DNA of 64,000 bases from Takakia lepidozioides (GCA_030704615.1 CM060731.1:12028001-12092000); one strand, 5' to 3'; shown: positions 9,624 to 22,745, numbered from the stretch's first letter. Translations and numbers: made by a program. Notes: generated by a model not told the origin, from the sequence alone.

Positions 9624-12600
9624 ATGGGGGGCTTCGACCTGCGTGACAACTTTCGGCAACCCGAAAGCCAATGGCATGTGCATGCGGCTTTGCTGGTCTC
9701 GCAGATCTTGTCTGGGGGGTACTACGTCATAACGAAAGTGGCGCTTGTCAATGGAATGAACCGCGTTGTGCTCAGTATTTATCGTGATATTATAGCGGTT
9801 GTCTTCCTAATCCCCGCGGGTTATTATTTTAACAGGTAAAGCCCTCCCTCCAGAAACCTCCTTTTTCATAACTGACCTCATTGTTGCAGAGGGAGGCGTT
9901 AGAACACTTGCGCTTTTCTTCTAGCTCTGTCGTCACAATTTTCTATCGTTCGTCTCTGTGTGAGGGACTTACAGAGCAGCATGCTCTGAGTTTTTTGGCA
10001 GTGTAGTTGTCCTCGACTGTGTCATCCTACGAGTTACTGCTTTGACAGGTTGATGATATTCCTGGCCTCAGAAAATTAGAAGTCCTCTAGGGTTAGGTTT
10101 TGTTGTCTGCCTGAACCAACTGGCAGCTCGTTGGTCTCCTCCTAGGTGTCCAATGCTTAAGTACATCAATTGACCCTTCATTGGTCAAATTAATTGATAA
10201 CACATTTGTTTCCCTGGTGTGGTTGCAGGGGAAGATCTGCACAGCTATCGTGGAAAGTGTTTGGTGGACTATGCCTTGTGGGGTTGATGGGGTATGCAGT
10301 CCTCCAAAATTGACAGATAGCTCTTCGATTTCTTAGTGTATCAGCAATTCCTCAGTTGTAGTCATAGCACTAGAGTTTTCATAATCCATTGCATTTCATG
10401 TTCTCAATCAAGCTCCAAAGGGAAAATCATTTCAGCGTAGAGCCTTTCTGCAACTAGTGGCCTAATCTAATCATTTGGATCTAGAATGAAGGTTGTATTG
10501 CCCACTTTTTTGGCTCACACTGGGATGTTGCACACTTTGCAGCATTTTTGGGAGTCAGTTCCTATTGTTCATTGGCATTGAGTTGACATCTGCAGAGTTT
10601 TCATCAGCAATGCAGCCTTCAGTCCCTGTAATTGTTGCTGTTATTACAATTGTATTTGGGTGACTACTTCTCCCCTTGTTTGTCAAGCTTCAATTTCATC
10701 TACTTTCCTATGACATTTAGCTCATAGTAAGTTGCTGCTGAATAACCTGTTGGGACTGATAGTTGATTATGCCTCTGTTTGGAGGCATGAACTAGGGAAA
10801 GGGGTCGAAGAGAGGGGGAGGGCATATCTGGGGTCTGGTGGTAATGCAGAGCAGAATCCCAAAAAGTGTCAGTGGGATAGGGGGCTGTCTTGTCAGTGGA
10901 CTGGTCAGTGATGTGTTGATTCAGGAGGCTCAGGTGGAGAGAATGAAAAAAAGAATGAAGAAGGAGGTAGAGAGCAACTATTGACAAGGCTGGGGTCTCA
11001 TTTGTTTGTTGGATGGCAGGCTGGAGGCTATTCGCTGGCGTAGGCGAGATGGCCAAGCAAAAGTCGCAGGAATTGCTATCTGTTGTGCAGGGGCCATACT
11101 CATGACCTTTTATAAAGGACCCGCCATCCTAGGCCAAAAGATTGGAGCGGGTAGCCTACTTGTGTCAGAGAAGCCTGATAACATCCTGGGGCCGTCAGTT
11201 CTTGGTGGTATCTTCACAAGTTGGCATCTTGGGACTCTTTGCTTGCTTGGTAACTGTCTCTGCATGGCAGTAAGCATTAACCTCCAGGTTATTCTCTTCA
11301 TCCTTCACTCGTTCAAGGTTGAGATTGTGAATTGGACCATGCTACAACTTTTACTTTAGCTGACATGTACCTTACTGAGAGTGGTACTGTTGTTTGGAAT
11401 TCATTTTTTGTGGATTTCAGGAAGCTATAAGACAGCTGTTTGACACCTTGGCTGCCATGTCATTAGAAAGGGTAGAAGTAATCGTAAAAGTCAAATGTAA
11501 AGTAAATATTGCCGATGAGTTGTACAGCATAAACAGATCAACTTTCACCCCTAAAACATGAATCCCAAGCATCCTCTCATTATATTGAGCATAGAAGGTG
11601 AAAGGCACACCATGGTTGAGGTGAGGGGAGGGCCTTCCAGTAACCTTGATCAAATTGGAAGCTCAAGTGTATGAGCAACCAAGAGAGTGCTGGTCTAACT
11701 CTGCACACAAGGAGTGGAGGAGGATGTAATCTTGCAAAATGGTGGCTAACCGAGCATATACTTCACCACTGCAATCAACCATCCTCCACACATACTCTCT
11801 GAATTCTTTCACAACATTTTAGCTCCCCTTCTATCTTATATGCACAAATCTAGTTCATGTTGCTTGGAGGCATGTATTGTAGTGCACAAGGACAGTGGTT
11901 GAGTGGAGTCCTGTGTTGCACGCCAGGGCATTAAAATCAGGGATTGAAGTGCTTTCGGAGCATACTGGGGCAATGCTTCTCAAAGTGTACCTCTGTTCTA
12001 AGAGCCCGTTGTATAGTCAGTGCATAAGCTTTGGGTGAGAGTTCCTGCAGGTAATTTGCACCCTAACCATCAGTCTAGACCATCACATGATTTGTTTTGT
12101 AGCATTAGTTTTGTTTTTCTCCATGTACACATTAATGCTGTGTGTAAATGATTTGTGGTTCTTGTGATGTGTAGGTACCACTCTTGAAAATATTTCCTTC
12201 CCCTGTTTTACTGATGGCATATGCATATGCAATTGGTACAGTGCTCATGGGGATTGCAGCTATTTTTTTAGTGAACGACTCCTCTGCTTGGGTGCTCTCT
12301 TGGGATGTCAATCTCATCGCAGTACTCTACAATGTAAGTATGCTTCCACTAAGAAGAGGATACTTTCTGGAGTTCTATGTTATTGTACTACCAAATTGTT
12401 GTTGATAGAAATTGGAATCTCCTAGCTGCTGCTTGGGAATGTACTGCTTCAAATTTTGCCTAGTTGAGCCATGTCCTACCTCTCCTCGTATTCTTGGTTG
12501 TGGAGGAAGTATGCTCTGTAGGAACAAAAACTGCCTTTTCTCAAATTGTAGGGTCATTACTTGCCCTCATTAGCAAGAGAACCGACCAAAGATGGAATAG

Positions 12601-14281
12601 ATTGCCAAAGTTTGGAGCATTCATCAAATACAGGGCTTCAAAGCAGTTTACCAGGCTGAGGTGATGAACGTCTAGTTTGCTGGGAAACCTCACACTTGGA
12701 TAATTTTAGGACAGTAGCTTCCACTGACATGATTAGGGCGTGAGAGAGGGTTTTGTTGACAGATCTGGGGTTGCTTTGCAGGGAATCATTTCATCAGCAC
12801 TAAACTTTGCGCTCATGACATGGTCGCTATCCAAAGTTGGTCCACTCTTCGTGGCCTGCTACATCCCAGTCCAGCCTGTTTCCTCAGCAGTCCTAGCCCT
12901 TGTTTTCTTGGGAAGCACACTCTATCTGGGCAGGTAAGCACTCCCTCTGCTGTTGGTTACTACTAAGTTAGTCAACCAAATTCTTAACTTGAGGTTGTGC
13001 AAATCTTGGTCATTGTGGTTTTGTTTTTCAAAGCTTGGATGTGAATGAAATAAGAATGCAAAGAACTGTGCACTTGACAGCTCCTTGCAAACATTCACGA
13101 TGACATATCCTTGTGGATATAGTCCCCAGAGATTACTAACCGTTCGCCCACTAGGCTATATATGATTCAAACTGGACTTGTCACAGGGCACGTGCACAGC
13201 TTTAACAAATAGGGTACAGAAAGAGTATCATTTGATGTCTGATCTGGCATTGACTAGACAGAGTCTGAGACACATGTTCGTCCAGCCCTTTGCAGGGAAA
13301 AGATGTGACCAATGTGGCTGTGTGAAAGGGCAGAGACAGAGAAATAGTAGAAAGAAATGAAATGACATGATACTTTATCACATCCACGGAATGCTCAAAG
13401 AGCTTATGGGACAAAAGAAAGCAGAATATTAGAATGTGGCGGCCCCAACAAGCAGCACAGAAACAACTCTTAAATTTCAAGAGATTCTGTAAGGTGGAGA
13501 GACTCGTGTACATATGCTTTTCAAGCATGTCTGGTCCGCATGATGAAAGACCTCGGCAAGGATAGGCTGTCTCAGAATAGAAAATAGTATCAACCCCGAT
13601 CTCATACTAGATAGGACATCGAAAGAAAATTTTCCTCCAGTCTAAATCTCCTGTTGTCATCACTCACGCAAGCAGGGCACAAGCTGTCAGCATGCTCCAG
13701 ATAGTCCCATCTTTGAAGAGGAATCTCCGATCAGCCTCAGTAGGACCACATCATCTATCATCTGTCAACAAAACAGAACCGTAGAAGTTGAGAAAGAGTG
13801 AGGGTTGTCGCTTATAGATTCTCAGCTTAGACCAAAGAATCCTAACATATTGTGGGTGCATGTATGTTTGGGTGGGCAGCGTGTTGGGGACAGTTTTGAT
13901 TTTGCTCGGATTGCTACTGGTCTCCTGGGCCCGCGAGGAATCAGCTCGGTTGACGGCCCTTTCTCTAGAAATAGAGAGCTCACACTACAGTGACCAAGCA
14001 GAGGCCCTTGTTCCAGGCCTGAAGACACCACTGCTTCAGGTAAGCTTCCCACTATGTTTCTTAATGTCTCACAGTTTAAATTGGTAGGGTTATCTTGCAC
14101 AATGTCTCATTTTGTGCCCTGGCTAAGGATGAGCCAATGCATTGTGTTATATTCTCAGAAGAAAAGCTGCTGGCCTGAAAGTGCTGTTTCTGATTTGCTT
14201 CTTACTTCTACAGTTTCTTTTGTTTTACTTTCTTAGCTTGTGACTTCCAAGCAAAATCTTGTGTGGTCTGTGCAGGTATAG
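9624..14281 (+). CDS. WAT1-related (UMAMIT/EamA drug-metabolite transporter family) protein
   Basis: Multi-pass membrane transporter. Proposed exons: 9624-9835, 10229-10291, 10543-10659, 11020-11287, 12175-12333, 12782-12933, 13880-14039, 14276-14281; all GT-AG with matching phases, 378 residues, the family's usual size. The start is a good plant context (ACCATGG). Family landmarks in order: an N-terminal helix region, IYRDIIAVVFLIPAGYY, GIELTSAEFSSAMQPSVPVIVAV, the cytoplasmic GQAKVAG...GAILMTFYKGP, SWHLGTLCLLGN, MAYAYAIGT, then SALNFALMTWSLSKVGPLFVACYIPVQPV and GSVLGTVLILLGLLLVSWA. Known relatives move auxin or amino acids across vacuolar or plasma membranes; the substrate here is unknown. 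If the last intron is retained the protein ends at 14087 with 15 different residues. A LINE fragment sits in the intron before exon 7. Confidence 0.9.
13350..13750 (-). mobile_element. LINE family A 3'-end fragment in a transporter intron
   Basis: Begins with the family-A tail on the plus strand (GAAATGAAATGACATGATAC) and the diagnostic phrase CTCAAAGAGCTTATGGGACAA, the same 3' end seen at 36.0, 36.6 and 40.9-42.1 kb. Later text (GGGCACAAGCTG) matches family-A 3' sequence. 5'-truncated, diverged, no coding potential. It lies inside the 946-bp intron before exon 7 and is antisense to the gene. Confidence 0.7.
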
Positions 14282-15774
14282 ACATGTCGGTGGGGAGCAG
14301 GAAGCCTGTATTTGAACCTATTGGTTCTGGATACCACGGGTAATATATCAATGTCATCTACATGTCTACCCTTTAGAGTATCAAAGGCTGACAAGCCCTG
14401 GTTTTGTTCAGCACACTCAGAAAAGGCACCTCAGCAAGTTTCAATATGAGACGGTGTGCATTTTGCTATTGCTCCAATTGGATCGGTATCGTTAGTTGTC
14501 AGCAGGATATTCCAATTTATTATTTTTTACATTAAATGACAACTCCATCCTCCTTGTGGCCTGTCCATATCTATATGTGTGCAGCACGACTTGAGAAATC
14601 AAATTAGAGAAACTTGTGGCAAATAGGGCCTTCTGAGATACTTACTGTGTCTTGTGCTCTGGTCTCAACAACCCTTTGTGCATCTTTCAAAACAATCCCT
14701 CGTGTCTGCACTGCTCAATGCTGTGGCAGGAAATTCTAGCTCTATTTTGAGTTTTGTAATTTGCAGAGTAGCAGTGTACACCAGGGAGTCCCGTCTCTAG
14801 AATGGGAAGAGGTGCAGACGTGCAGACATGCTCTTCTTTGTACTGCTGCAATAGAGGATTGGTACAGGAGGATACTAGAGGTTCAGTAAGTTTCCTGTGG
14901 ACTTCCATTGTGGTCTCCACTGAGCATTGACTAGAGGGGCACAAAGCTCATATCCTTTTCTTTTTACTGAGAAGTTTGGCATATCTTTCTCTCACATTGG
15001 AACTTGAGAATAGTGTTCTGGGAATCTAGCATGATCTTGCACATACAGACCCTAATCAGCGAAATATTGGTTTTCCCACCAGACCACCAAGGTGGCGTAT
15101 GTGCAAGCTGAGTCTGAATCATCTGAACTACCATGCAAATTCGAGGCAAATTCAAAGTCTAAATTACTGAGATTATTGTTAACGCTCGGGACTCTGCAGG
15201 TACCAAAGGCTGGGTTTCAAAATGACTGCTGAGCGGACTAGTAGAAAGACAGACCAGAAGGCCAGCAGGTTGTTGCATGCAGGACCAGTCAGTCACATCT
15301 ATACCGTGATTTGATTCAGTTGTGTTACCACTTCTGATTCTCAATGCAATACTGCAGTCCAGTCAGCCTTTTAGACTATGTGAAGAGGTACTCATTACAT
15401 AAGCAAGCCTGGGACAACTTTCTGGCACTGCAACGGCCTTGAAATAATTGCAAGACGAGTAATTGTAAGGTCTTTTGTACAAGAAGATTTGCTCTCTTAA
15501 AACTCAATACTGTTCCTCCTCCTCTACTATCCTGTACGATCGTGTCATTTGCGAAGCATACACTAAGTGGCAGTAGTTTGGGATTAAAAGGAAAGATTGA
15601 TCGTTCACTCTCATCAATGTAGTTGTGCGTCTGGCCCTGAGTACTGTCCACAGGTCTGCATATGAACTTCTCACAATATGTAGGACATGCAGGACAGCTT
15701 GTCCATGTCCTGGCAGCAAAGTCCTAGACTAACAATTTTTCTGCAGTACTGAAGAAGAAATAGCCATTTCCGAG
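14282..15774. other. intergenic sequence, nothing recognised
   Basis: Follows the transporter stop codon, so the first part should be 3' UTR. Short open frames on the minus strand (for example 14687-14944 and 15376-15651) show no domain. No repeat structure seen. Confidence 0.4.
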
Positions 15775-16407
15775 TACCGTACTTACCCAGCTTATTAGGC
15801 AATAATTAATTCAAAATCAAGTGCCTAATTAGATTTAGATTTTTTTTGAAAAATGTGCCTAAAACTTGGAAAATGCTCCTGAGAAGTACCTAAAGGCTCG
15901 AAAACTGTGAAAAATACCAAAATGTCCAAATATGTGGAAAAAATGCCTACAATTTAAAAATGCCTACAATTACCCCAACAATAGTTCTTGAGGGAGGTCA
16001 AAAACAATTGTTCATTATGTTATTTTGTTATGGACGTGGTGCCTTTCGATAAGTAGATCCTTGATAAGAGTGGATGAATGTTTTTTCAAACGAACTATAT
16101 TAAGGCTCAGCATAACAACTATGGAGGTGTGCTAACAAAGAGGAGAGCCATATTTTCATAACACATATCAAATAACGCTCTAGTCATGCCATTTTCAAGT
16201 GTAAATTTTTACAGACCAAAGATTTCATAACATTAAGGGTGACATAACAAAAATAACCTTTATCCAGGGCCAACTGTAATACATGCCTAATGGTTTGAAT
16301 TTACCTAGTTGAGGTGCCTAAATAATAAAAACGAATCTGCCTAATAATATTCCATTTTTATTACTTATTAGGCACAGAAGTGCCTAATAAGCTAGGTAAG
16401 TACGGTA
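15775..16407. mobile_element. MITE with ~27-bp terminal inverted repeats and TA target duplication
   Basis: The left end from 15777 reads CCGTACTTACCCAGCTTATT and continues; the right end (to 16405), read on the minus strand, is identical except one base. TA lies immediately outside each end (15775-15776, 16406-16407), the Tc1/mariner-type target. The 630-bp interior is AT-rich and non-coding, with GCCTAAT motifs repeated near both ends. A non-autonomous DNA transposon. Confidence 0.88.
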
Positions 16408-17441
16408 TAGTTGGTTCTACAAGGTAACCTTCTCTGTCCTCTTTCGCAAACTCTTTCAGCAAAGATTCATTGCTAGTGAGAAGTTCCTCCACTTCAATAC
16501 ACTTCATATCTGATGGCCGAATCTCCCAGAAGCTGATATCTTTGAGAATCCGAAAGTTAGTTAAAAAGATGCCAAAAAGTTAGTTTAGTTTTTTTCGGGC
16601 TTCTATCTCACTACAGAAAAAGGAAGGCATTTTTTTTTTTCCAATTTTTTGCCAAAACACGAGAGATGAACGAGAGGTTGTCGCCGGAAAATCCATCTGA
16701 TTGTCAACATGGACTTATTAAAATCTGCAGATGTCATTTCTAGAGGTGCCGGCTCATTTTGTTGGCCATCTGGGATGCTGGGTAAAGTACACAAGTATCC
16801 ATTGGTGCTACTTTTGAAAAATGAGGAAAAAAAAAGTATATCCTATAGTGAGGGTTACTAGCAGGTCGTTGTAGGCCTTGGCTTTGTTTAATTGGTCGTG
16901 GACGCATAAATAGGTTCTGGACACATTAAACATGATGACTAATGTTTGAGGAGGATGGCGTTTAAGTTGGAAATACAGCATGTCTCATATCAACCACCAT
17001 TGGACATGGATGATGCAATATGAAACGCTATTAATATCTAACCTCAGCATCAGTGTTTTTATTTCTGGCGAAATTTCGCACTTTTTCGACCTCAAAAATC
17101 AAAATCGAATATTCTGTAGTAAATTCCCTATTTTCTCATGGATGAAATCGCCAAAATTCTCAAAAAATAAAATAAATATTGGATGAATTCGCCTAATATG
17201 GATGATATACATGGATGAAAGTACAGAGGAGGATGATTCTGTCCAAATTTCAGTGGATGAGCAGAAAATATGGCTGTTTCCTGCAAAACTCAGTAGCCAG
17301 TCCTGTTCTTTTGCAAATTTGAAAAAAAAAACACTGCTCAGCATAATGATTTTTTGGTATATAATACAAGTGTTTTGAATCTTGCGTATTTATGATGCTT
17401 TGGTACAAACTTAGATGATAGATGGAAGATAATAGGAATAA
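16408..17441. other. intergenic sequence, nothing recognised
   Basis: AT-rich, with homopolymer runs and short chance frames only. No conserved domain, RNA gene or clear repeat pair seen. Confidence 0.4.
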
Positions 17442-17952
17442 TGTAAGAACTCAATGCACACGTGCAACCTCTGACAGGATGGTACGCCGGTGTTTGGCAT
17501 GTCAAATCTTCCCCACCCTCTCTTGAGGGTGACATGGAACTGAAGGAGTGTAAACTTGAGTCGGGGTTACACAGGTGTGTAAGGTCTTGAAATTTGACTA
17601 AGTCCAGGTTACACAGAATGTGAGTTACATAATGTGAGTCACAGTATAAAATGGACTAACCAGAGTTAAATGAAAAACCAGTTACTGAGGGTTACACCAT
17701 TTGGAGGGTTACACTATAAGGGCCTCCCATCAAGAAAAGAACCTTGAACCTCACCACCAGTAACGCTGTCAGCCTTCCATCTTGCTACCCACCAGAGCTT
17801 GTAACCTACTTGGATTCTAAAGTACTTAATAGTGAAACCAAGGTAAAGAGGGGGTGGGGAGGATTTGCCAGGGGCCCCGCCGGAGGAGCCCAGGCCTCCG
17901 GAATCCGGCAAAAAGTACCGTGAGATCACCCCACGTCCATTAAGTTCTTACA
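17442..17952. mobile_element. 511-bp element with inverted ends (solo LTR or MITE)
   Basis: The left end TGTAAGAACTCAATG and the right end, read on the minus strand, TGTAAGAACTTAATG are near-identical inverted repeats, followed by a shared ACGTG. The ends are TG...CA, as for an LTR. Inside are several GTTACAC/GTAACC repeats (17560-17720) and a GC-rich stretch (17860-17910). No target duplication is convincing, so the class is open. Confidence 0.5.
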
Positions 17953-19240
17953 TTCTTCCATGATCGATTATAGCCTGTGTAACTTTATTTTGAAAAAATA
18001 CATATCAAAAAATAGATATATATAAATAACAGCCATGTACCAAAATACCTTTTTGATGACGCCATTTATGGAGCCTTGTAGAGTCAAGTCAAAATGTTAT
18101 TGGCAGTGTCACCAGCCACACTAGTTGAGAACCAGAAATAACAAAGTAGAGAAAGCTAGGGGTCACTTTCCACATGGATTCGTTTTTCGTGATGCTGATG
18201 TCATATAGAGGGAACACTAGTCTCCATAGATATTTCAATGTGCATCCATATCCTTAGGACTGTAAAGCGCACCTCAAGGTGAGGCGGGCTAGGTCCAGTT
18301 CTACCATACGCGCACGTGGGTTTCGGCACCCAGCTGCCGAATTAATTAATTTTTGAGACCTGGTGCTTTCGATGCATGGAAAGTAGTTTCCAGGGTTTTC
18401 GGCACTTGCCGTGGCTAATTTTTCGACATTGCACAAGCTACTCTCCTCCAGAATGTTCGTAGTCCATAACTCTCCACCATATTGACAGTGAACTTTTCCG
18501 CACTCCAAGCCTGTCCCTCCCATCCATATCCACTACGCCGTCCATGTCCATTATGGCATTATTGTTCATTTTTTTTTTCCAAAAGCTAGTGAGGTTTGTT
18601 ATGGGTTGTGTGCAATCTTGCACTTGCTTGCAGTGCGTTCGTGAGAGGAATCCTGACGTATACATTAGCACCATTCAGATTTGTATTTTCCATTTTCAAC
18701 ATATTATCCTTCAATTTTTATTAATTCGGACATTGTGAGCTTGGAATTTCTCGAATATTTCAGACAAGATGGTTCAATTTTCTCCATATTTTTGGACAGT
18801 GCCGTTTTAAATTAATTATGTGCAAAACCGACCCGTGCGTAGGGTACTCGCCTTAGCAGGTCAAAAACATTGATCCCACTTACTAAACAGATCATTCATT
18901 CCTTTAAGCTCCATGCCGCATTCTGCATGATGGTCTTCCAAGAGGCCAGCAGGTGAACACATGTGAACAGGTTTAAATATCAGGCTGCAACACATGGACG
19001 GAGTCAATGGATAGAACCCTTGCTCAACCCTATCTTGTATGATGCCAATGAATTGCAAAATTCACATGGAAAATGGCCCTAAGAAATGTTCTTTTTATGC
19101 GTAATGGGCCCAAAATTAAAGTGATCCTTAGTCTTACTATTACAAAAATATTCACTATGTTTTCAATTGCCATCATCCTAACTACAAGAGAAAGCCTTAG
19201 CTGGGGATTGACAGGGGTAGGAGGCGTCATCTATACAGAA
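17953..19240. other. intergenic sequence, nothing recognised
   Basis: No gene, RNA or clear repeat. The minus-strand open frames here have no recognisable domain. Confidence 0.4.
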
Positions 19241-19242
19241 CC

Positions 19243-19335
19243 CATCTCGCACGCAACTCGAAAGGCATCGGGTTATTTGTAATCTAGGATTATCTCGCAC
19301 TCGAAAGGCATCAAGTTATTTGTAATCTAGGATTA
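19243..19335. repeat. 46-bp tandem duplication
   Basis: ATCTCGCAC...CTCGAAAGGCATC...GTTATTTGTAATCTAGGATT occurs twice head to tail with a few substitutions. Local duplication in non-coding DNA. Confidence 0.75.
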
Positions 19336-19676
19336 GTGTAAAGGGAGGGCTTCTCTCTACATGGTACAACCCATTAATGGCCAATGATGAACACAACATA
19401 ACTTTTGTGCTAAAAGCCAAGTCCCCACCTCTTGGGATGAGGTTAGGGATGAATTTAGGATGGATGCAGATGGATGAGTTAGTATGTGTCCAAGAGCGAC
19501 AATGAGACCTACCATGGATGATATTGCTGAAGGTCATTCTAGTCTTCGTACACATGCATTGCCGTTGATGAAGTGAGTACCAATGTTGGGCGGTTATTTG
19601 ATTTTTTTGATATCGGGCGGTTATGGATGTTGTCTTTTCTCAAATTCCCCCTCAAGCTCATCTACCAAATTCTCCC

Positions 19677-19937
19677 AACAGGGTAGGGACTACGTATCAA
19701 GTTGGCCAAAGTGACCTTAACCTTATACCATGGGTTGTTCCCATGAAACTTAATGGGAACATGACAGTTTTTAATTCCCCGTTGGGCACATGTTACACTT
19801 CATGCTGCCAGACAGGGTAGGACCTGTGCATCAAGTTGGCCAAAGTGCCCTTAACCTTATATCATGGGTTATTCCCACGAGACTTAATGGGAACATAAAG
19901 TTTTTAATTCCCATTTGGGCACATGTTACACTTCATA
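19677..19937. repeat. ~133-bp tandem duplication
   Basis: Two copies, about 19677-19804 and 19812-19936, share GGGTAGG...TATCAAGTTGGCCAAAGTG, CCTTAACCTTATA, CTTAATGGGAACAT and GGGCACATGTTACACTTCAT at the same spacing. A few per cent to ~10 per cent diverged. It adjoins the decayed hAT element and could be part of its non-coding end. Confidence 0.8.
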
Positions 19938-20073
19938 TCAATAAAATAAAACAATGGCAAGGCCTTTGTGTATCTCACGCCTTGTGAGATCGCTACATGT
20001 CTTTGGAGACGTGCAACCCAATCTAGGATCATCTGGCCAATTTTTTAAGACAAAAATCATTTTGTCTAGATTT

Positions 20074-21600
20074 TTAGTTTGAACGGCGGAGAGCGGTGAG
20101 CACTCCTACAATTGAAAAAATATGCTCCGTCTCAATCTGGCTTCCAGGGATGCCAAGGATTTGTCTTGCAAGAAGACCCATCGTACGAAACTTGGCCTTA
20201 TGTATCCTCCACCACGCCAATTCTCTACTCACAGCCTCTTTGTTGGTTTCAGCATTTGTCTCACAAGTCTGAAGTAAATCAATAACGTTATCTTGAACTG
20301 GACCAAAGTTACTCTCAACAACAATAGTTGGCATAAGATGACGATAACACACAAGAAGCATAGGGATTAAGGATTTAGAGTCATACTCCATAACAATCCG
20401 ATGGCATCAACACTGCCTACATAACCTAAGATCAAACCAAGGCCTTTGAACTTGGGGTCTAATATTTAATTGCCCATAAATGCCAAAAAAAGTGCCAAGA
20501 CATTGATAATTTCTTGTTTCATGCGAGCTAACATTTCGGCCAATTCTCCATCAAAATCATGGAGTTGACAGTTTGCAAGGTTGTTGGGCCTGTAAGATAT
20601 TTCTTGTTGCAACTGGAGGGTCATGGTAATTGCAACATTTAAAACATCAGATAATAACCAGTGGACATGACTTTGATTCAGCACACATGCCGTGACGACG
20701 GGTGACATCGTTTTCACAATTGTCTCTGCTAGCCTATGTCTTGGCAGTAGGAATTCGAGCTGCTAAGGCAAGTGTTGTCGACCATAACATAAGTGAATTG
20801 GAGCCCTAAACTGTATGTCATCTTCAAACACCATAACTCGAGATGCAAATTTGCACCCACAATTGATAGAGAAATATAAAGTATTGTATAATCACTAATA
20901 ACCATAATTGCAAAAAATTATTCAATGATGGATCATAAAGAATTGTACCTTGTCTTAACAGGAGTATTTAATTTGCGAGATGGTATGCCTGAGTCAATGC
21001 AAGCCAAGTCCCACTCATGTCGCCCCTTCCCAGATTTTTCGGCCATGTAATACACTTTTGAATGTCCGATTGGGCAGTTTTGATGGATACATATGTCATG
21101 CCTCTACAAATCTTCTCATCGTTTGTAGCATACTGGCATGCCTTAGACATAGCATGTCCAAAGCAAGAGCCCTGAAAAGGCTTAGTCACCTCCAAGCTTT
21201 CACATGAAACCACTGACCTCAATGCTTTGTGTCATAGTGAAAGGTTGTTGCCCTCATCTTTAACATAAACATATTATCATGTTTGTTAGTGAGAATTTGT
21301 CAAGTAGGGCCCGCAACTTGATGGCCATAGCAAGTCCTGTAGTCTGTGTTGCTTCAAACATGCCAATCGTGACATGTCTGGACTCCCAGTCAATCGTCAG
21401 GAAATTCACAACACGTCATGTGCTCCTTTAGACATCCATAAATCAAAGCTTGCACTCGATGATAAACAAGTAGACATAGCAGGGATGACATAAGTTTGTG
21501 TTGTGCGCTCCACTAATCTTGGTAGCACTTCATTGTAAAGACCTTACGCAATGGAAAAACTACCCTAGGACACAACCGAAGTGGTGGTTTTTTCAGGTTC
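20074..21600 (-). pseudogene. decayed hAT-family transposase
   Basis: On the minus strand, fragments in several frames line up with a plant hAT transposase. At about 21,300-21,460 there is FDLWMSKGAHDV, followed by WESRHVTIGMFEATQTTG and LRALLDKFSLTNMI, the RNase-H-like catalytic region. At 20074-20391 the C-terminal dimerisation domain reads ELAWWRIHKAKF...LARQILGIPGSQIETEHIFSIVGV. Frameshifts and stops separate the pieces, so no intact transposase can be made. No terminal inverted repeats or 8-bp target duplication were located. Confidence 0.82.
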
Positions 21601-22265
21601 TTTCCGTTGAGAGAAATGGTACATTGTACGTAACTTGGTAAACCCGTATGAAGGCTATGTGGTAATGCAGAGTAATGCCATGCAGGTAGATGACTGCTCG
21701 AAAGATGAAAGCCCTTCTATATTCTGGAATTGATGGGATAGCCATCCTTTGAAGCCAAATTGATTCAACAAGTGCCAGATACGAGTTAGTTGTAGCACGT
21801 GTGGTTTTTGCTTGAGAATGAGAGAAACCAGGTTGTTATGCAAGGAGCACCGTGGAGCTCTTGGTTGTTAGAAGCGGAGGCGATGTGGGTTACGAGGTGG
21901 TAGACCTTGGCATTCGATCTTCAGCTTCAGAGATGAAAGCACCATGCTGCAGGATTGCAAGACCAAGCGAAAGGGCTGATTTGGCTTGGGGCAAATCAGT
22001 GCACTTTGTGGAGTATGTTGAGATTGGGTTTCAATCTCGAGCTTCAGCATTGAGATGGCTCTTGTCATGGCAAGAGCAGGGCTGGAACAAGAGCTAAGAG
22101 GTGCTGCAAGGCCATAGAATATGCACCTAGGGTTTCAAAGCTTGGAAGAAGAGCTCTTGCACCACAAGAGGAGTGTCTTGTGGCTGGAAATGTAAGCCTT
22201 AGGGTTTCAGGAGCTTGGCAAGGGCTGTGGAGTGCTTAGTCTTGTCTTAGAGAGCATCAAGGAGC
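21601..22265. other. sequence between hAT remnant and minisatellites
   Basis: No gene recognised. A minus-strand frame at 21655-21843 may be the decayed N-terminal part of the hAT transposase but shows no diagnostic motif. Several phrases (GGAGCTC, GGGTTTCA, CTTGGAAGAGCTCTTG) repeat loosely. Confidence 0.35.
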
Positions 22266-22745
22266 TAAGGAGCCAAGATAGGGGGCTGATACCTCTTGTG
22301 TAAAGAGGTTGCATGTGTGGAGCATGTATTCAGCTCATTGAAGTTTCCATCTTCAAGCTTGGAGGACAAGCAAGAAAGAGGGAAGGGCTGACTTCCCTTA
22401 TGTGAGAGCAATGCATGTGTGGAGCATGCTTTCAGCCTGTTGAAGGCTTGTACTTTTAGGTTTGGGAGTGCAAGAAAGGAAGGAAGGGGCTGGTTTCCCT
22501 GTAGGGCATGTGTGGAGCATGCTTCTAGCCCGCCTGAAGCGTGTATTTTCAGGTTGGTGGGTGCAAGAAAGAAAACAAAGGGGCTGATTCTCTTGTGGTG
22601 AGAGTGGGGCATGTGTGGAGCATGCCTTCAGTCCATTGGGCTTTTGTTTTCAAGCTTTAGAGAACTAGAAGAGAAGGTAAAGGGCTGATCTGCTCTTATG
22701 TGACAGTCCGACACTGGTAGAGCGTGTTCTTAGTTGGGGTTTCAA
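22266..22745. repeat. ~100-bp degenerate tandem repeat (minisatellite)
   Basis: At least four units, marked by GCATGTGTGGAGCATG at about 22311, 22412, 22506 and 22609. Each is followed by TTCAG...TTGAAG...TTTCAGGTT, then GCAAGAAAG...GGGGCTGAT. Unit length varies from about 93 to 104 bp. Open frames across it are by-products of the periodicity. Confidence 0.85.
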
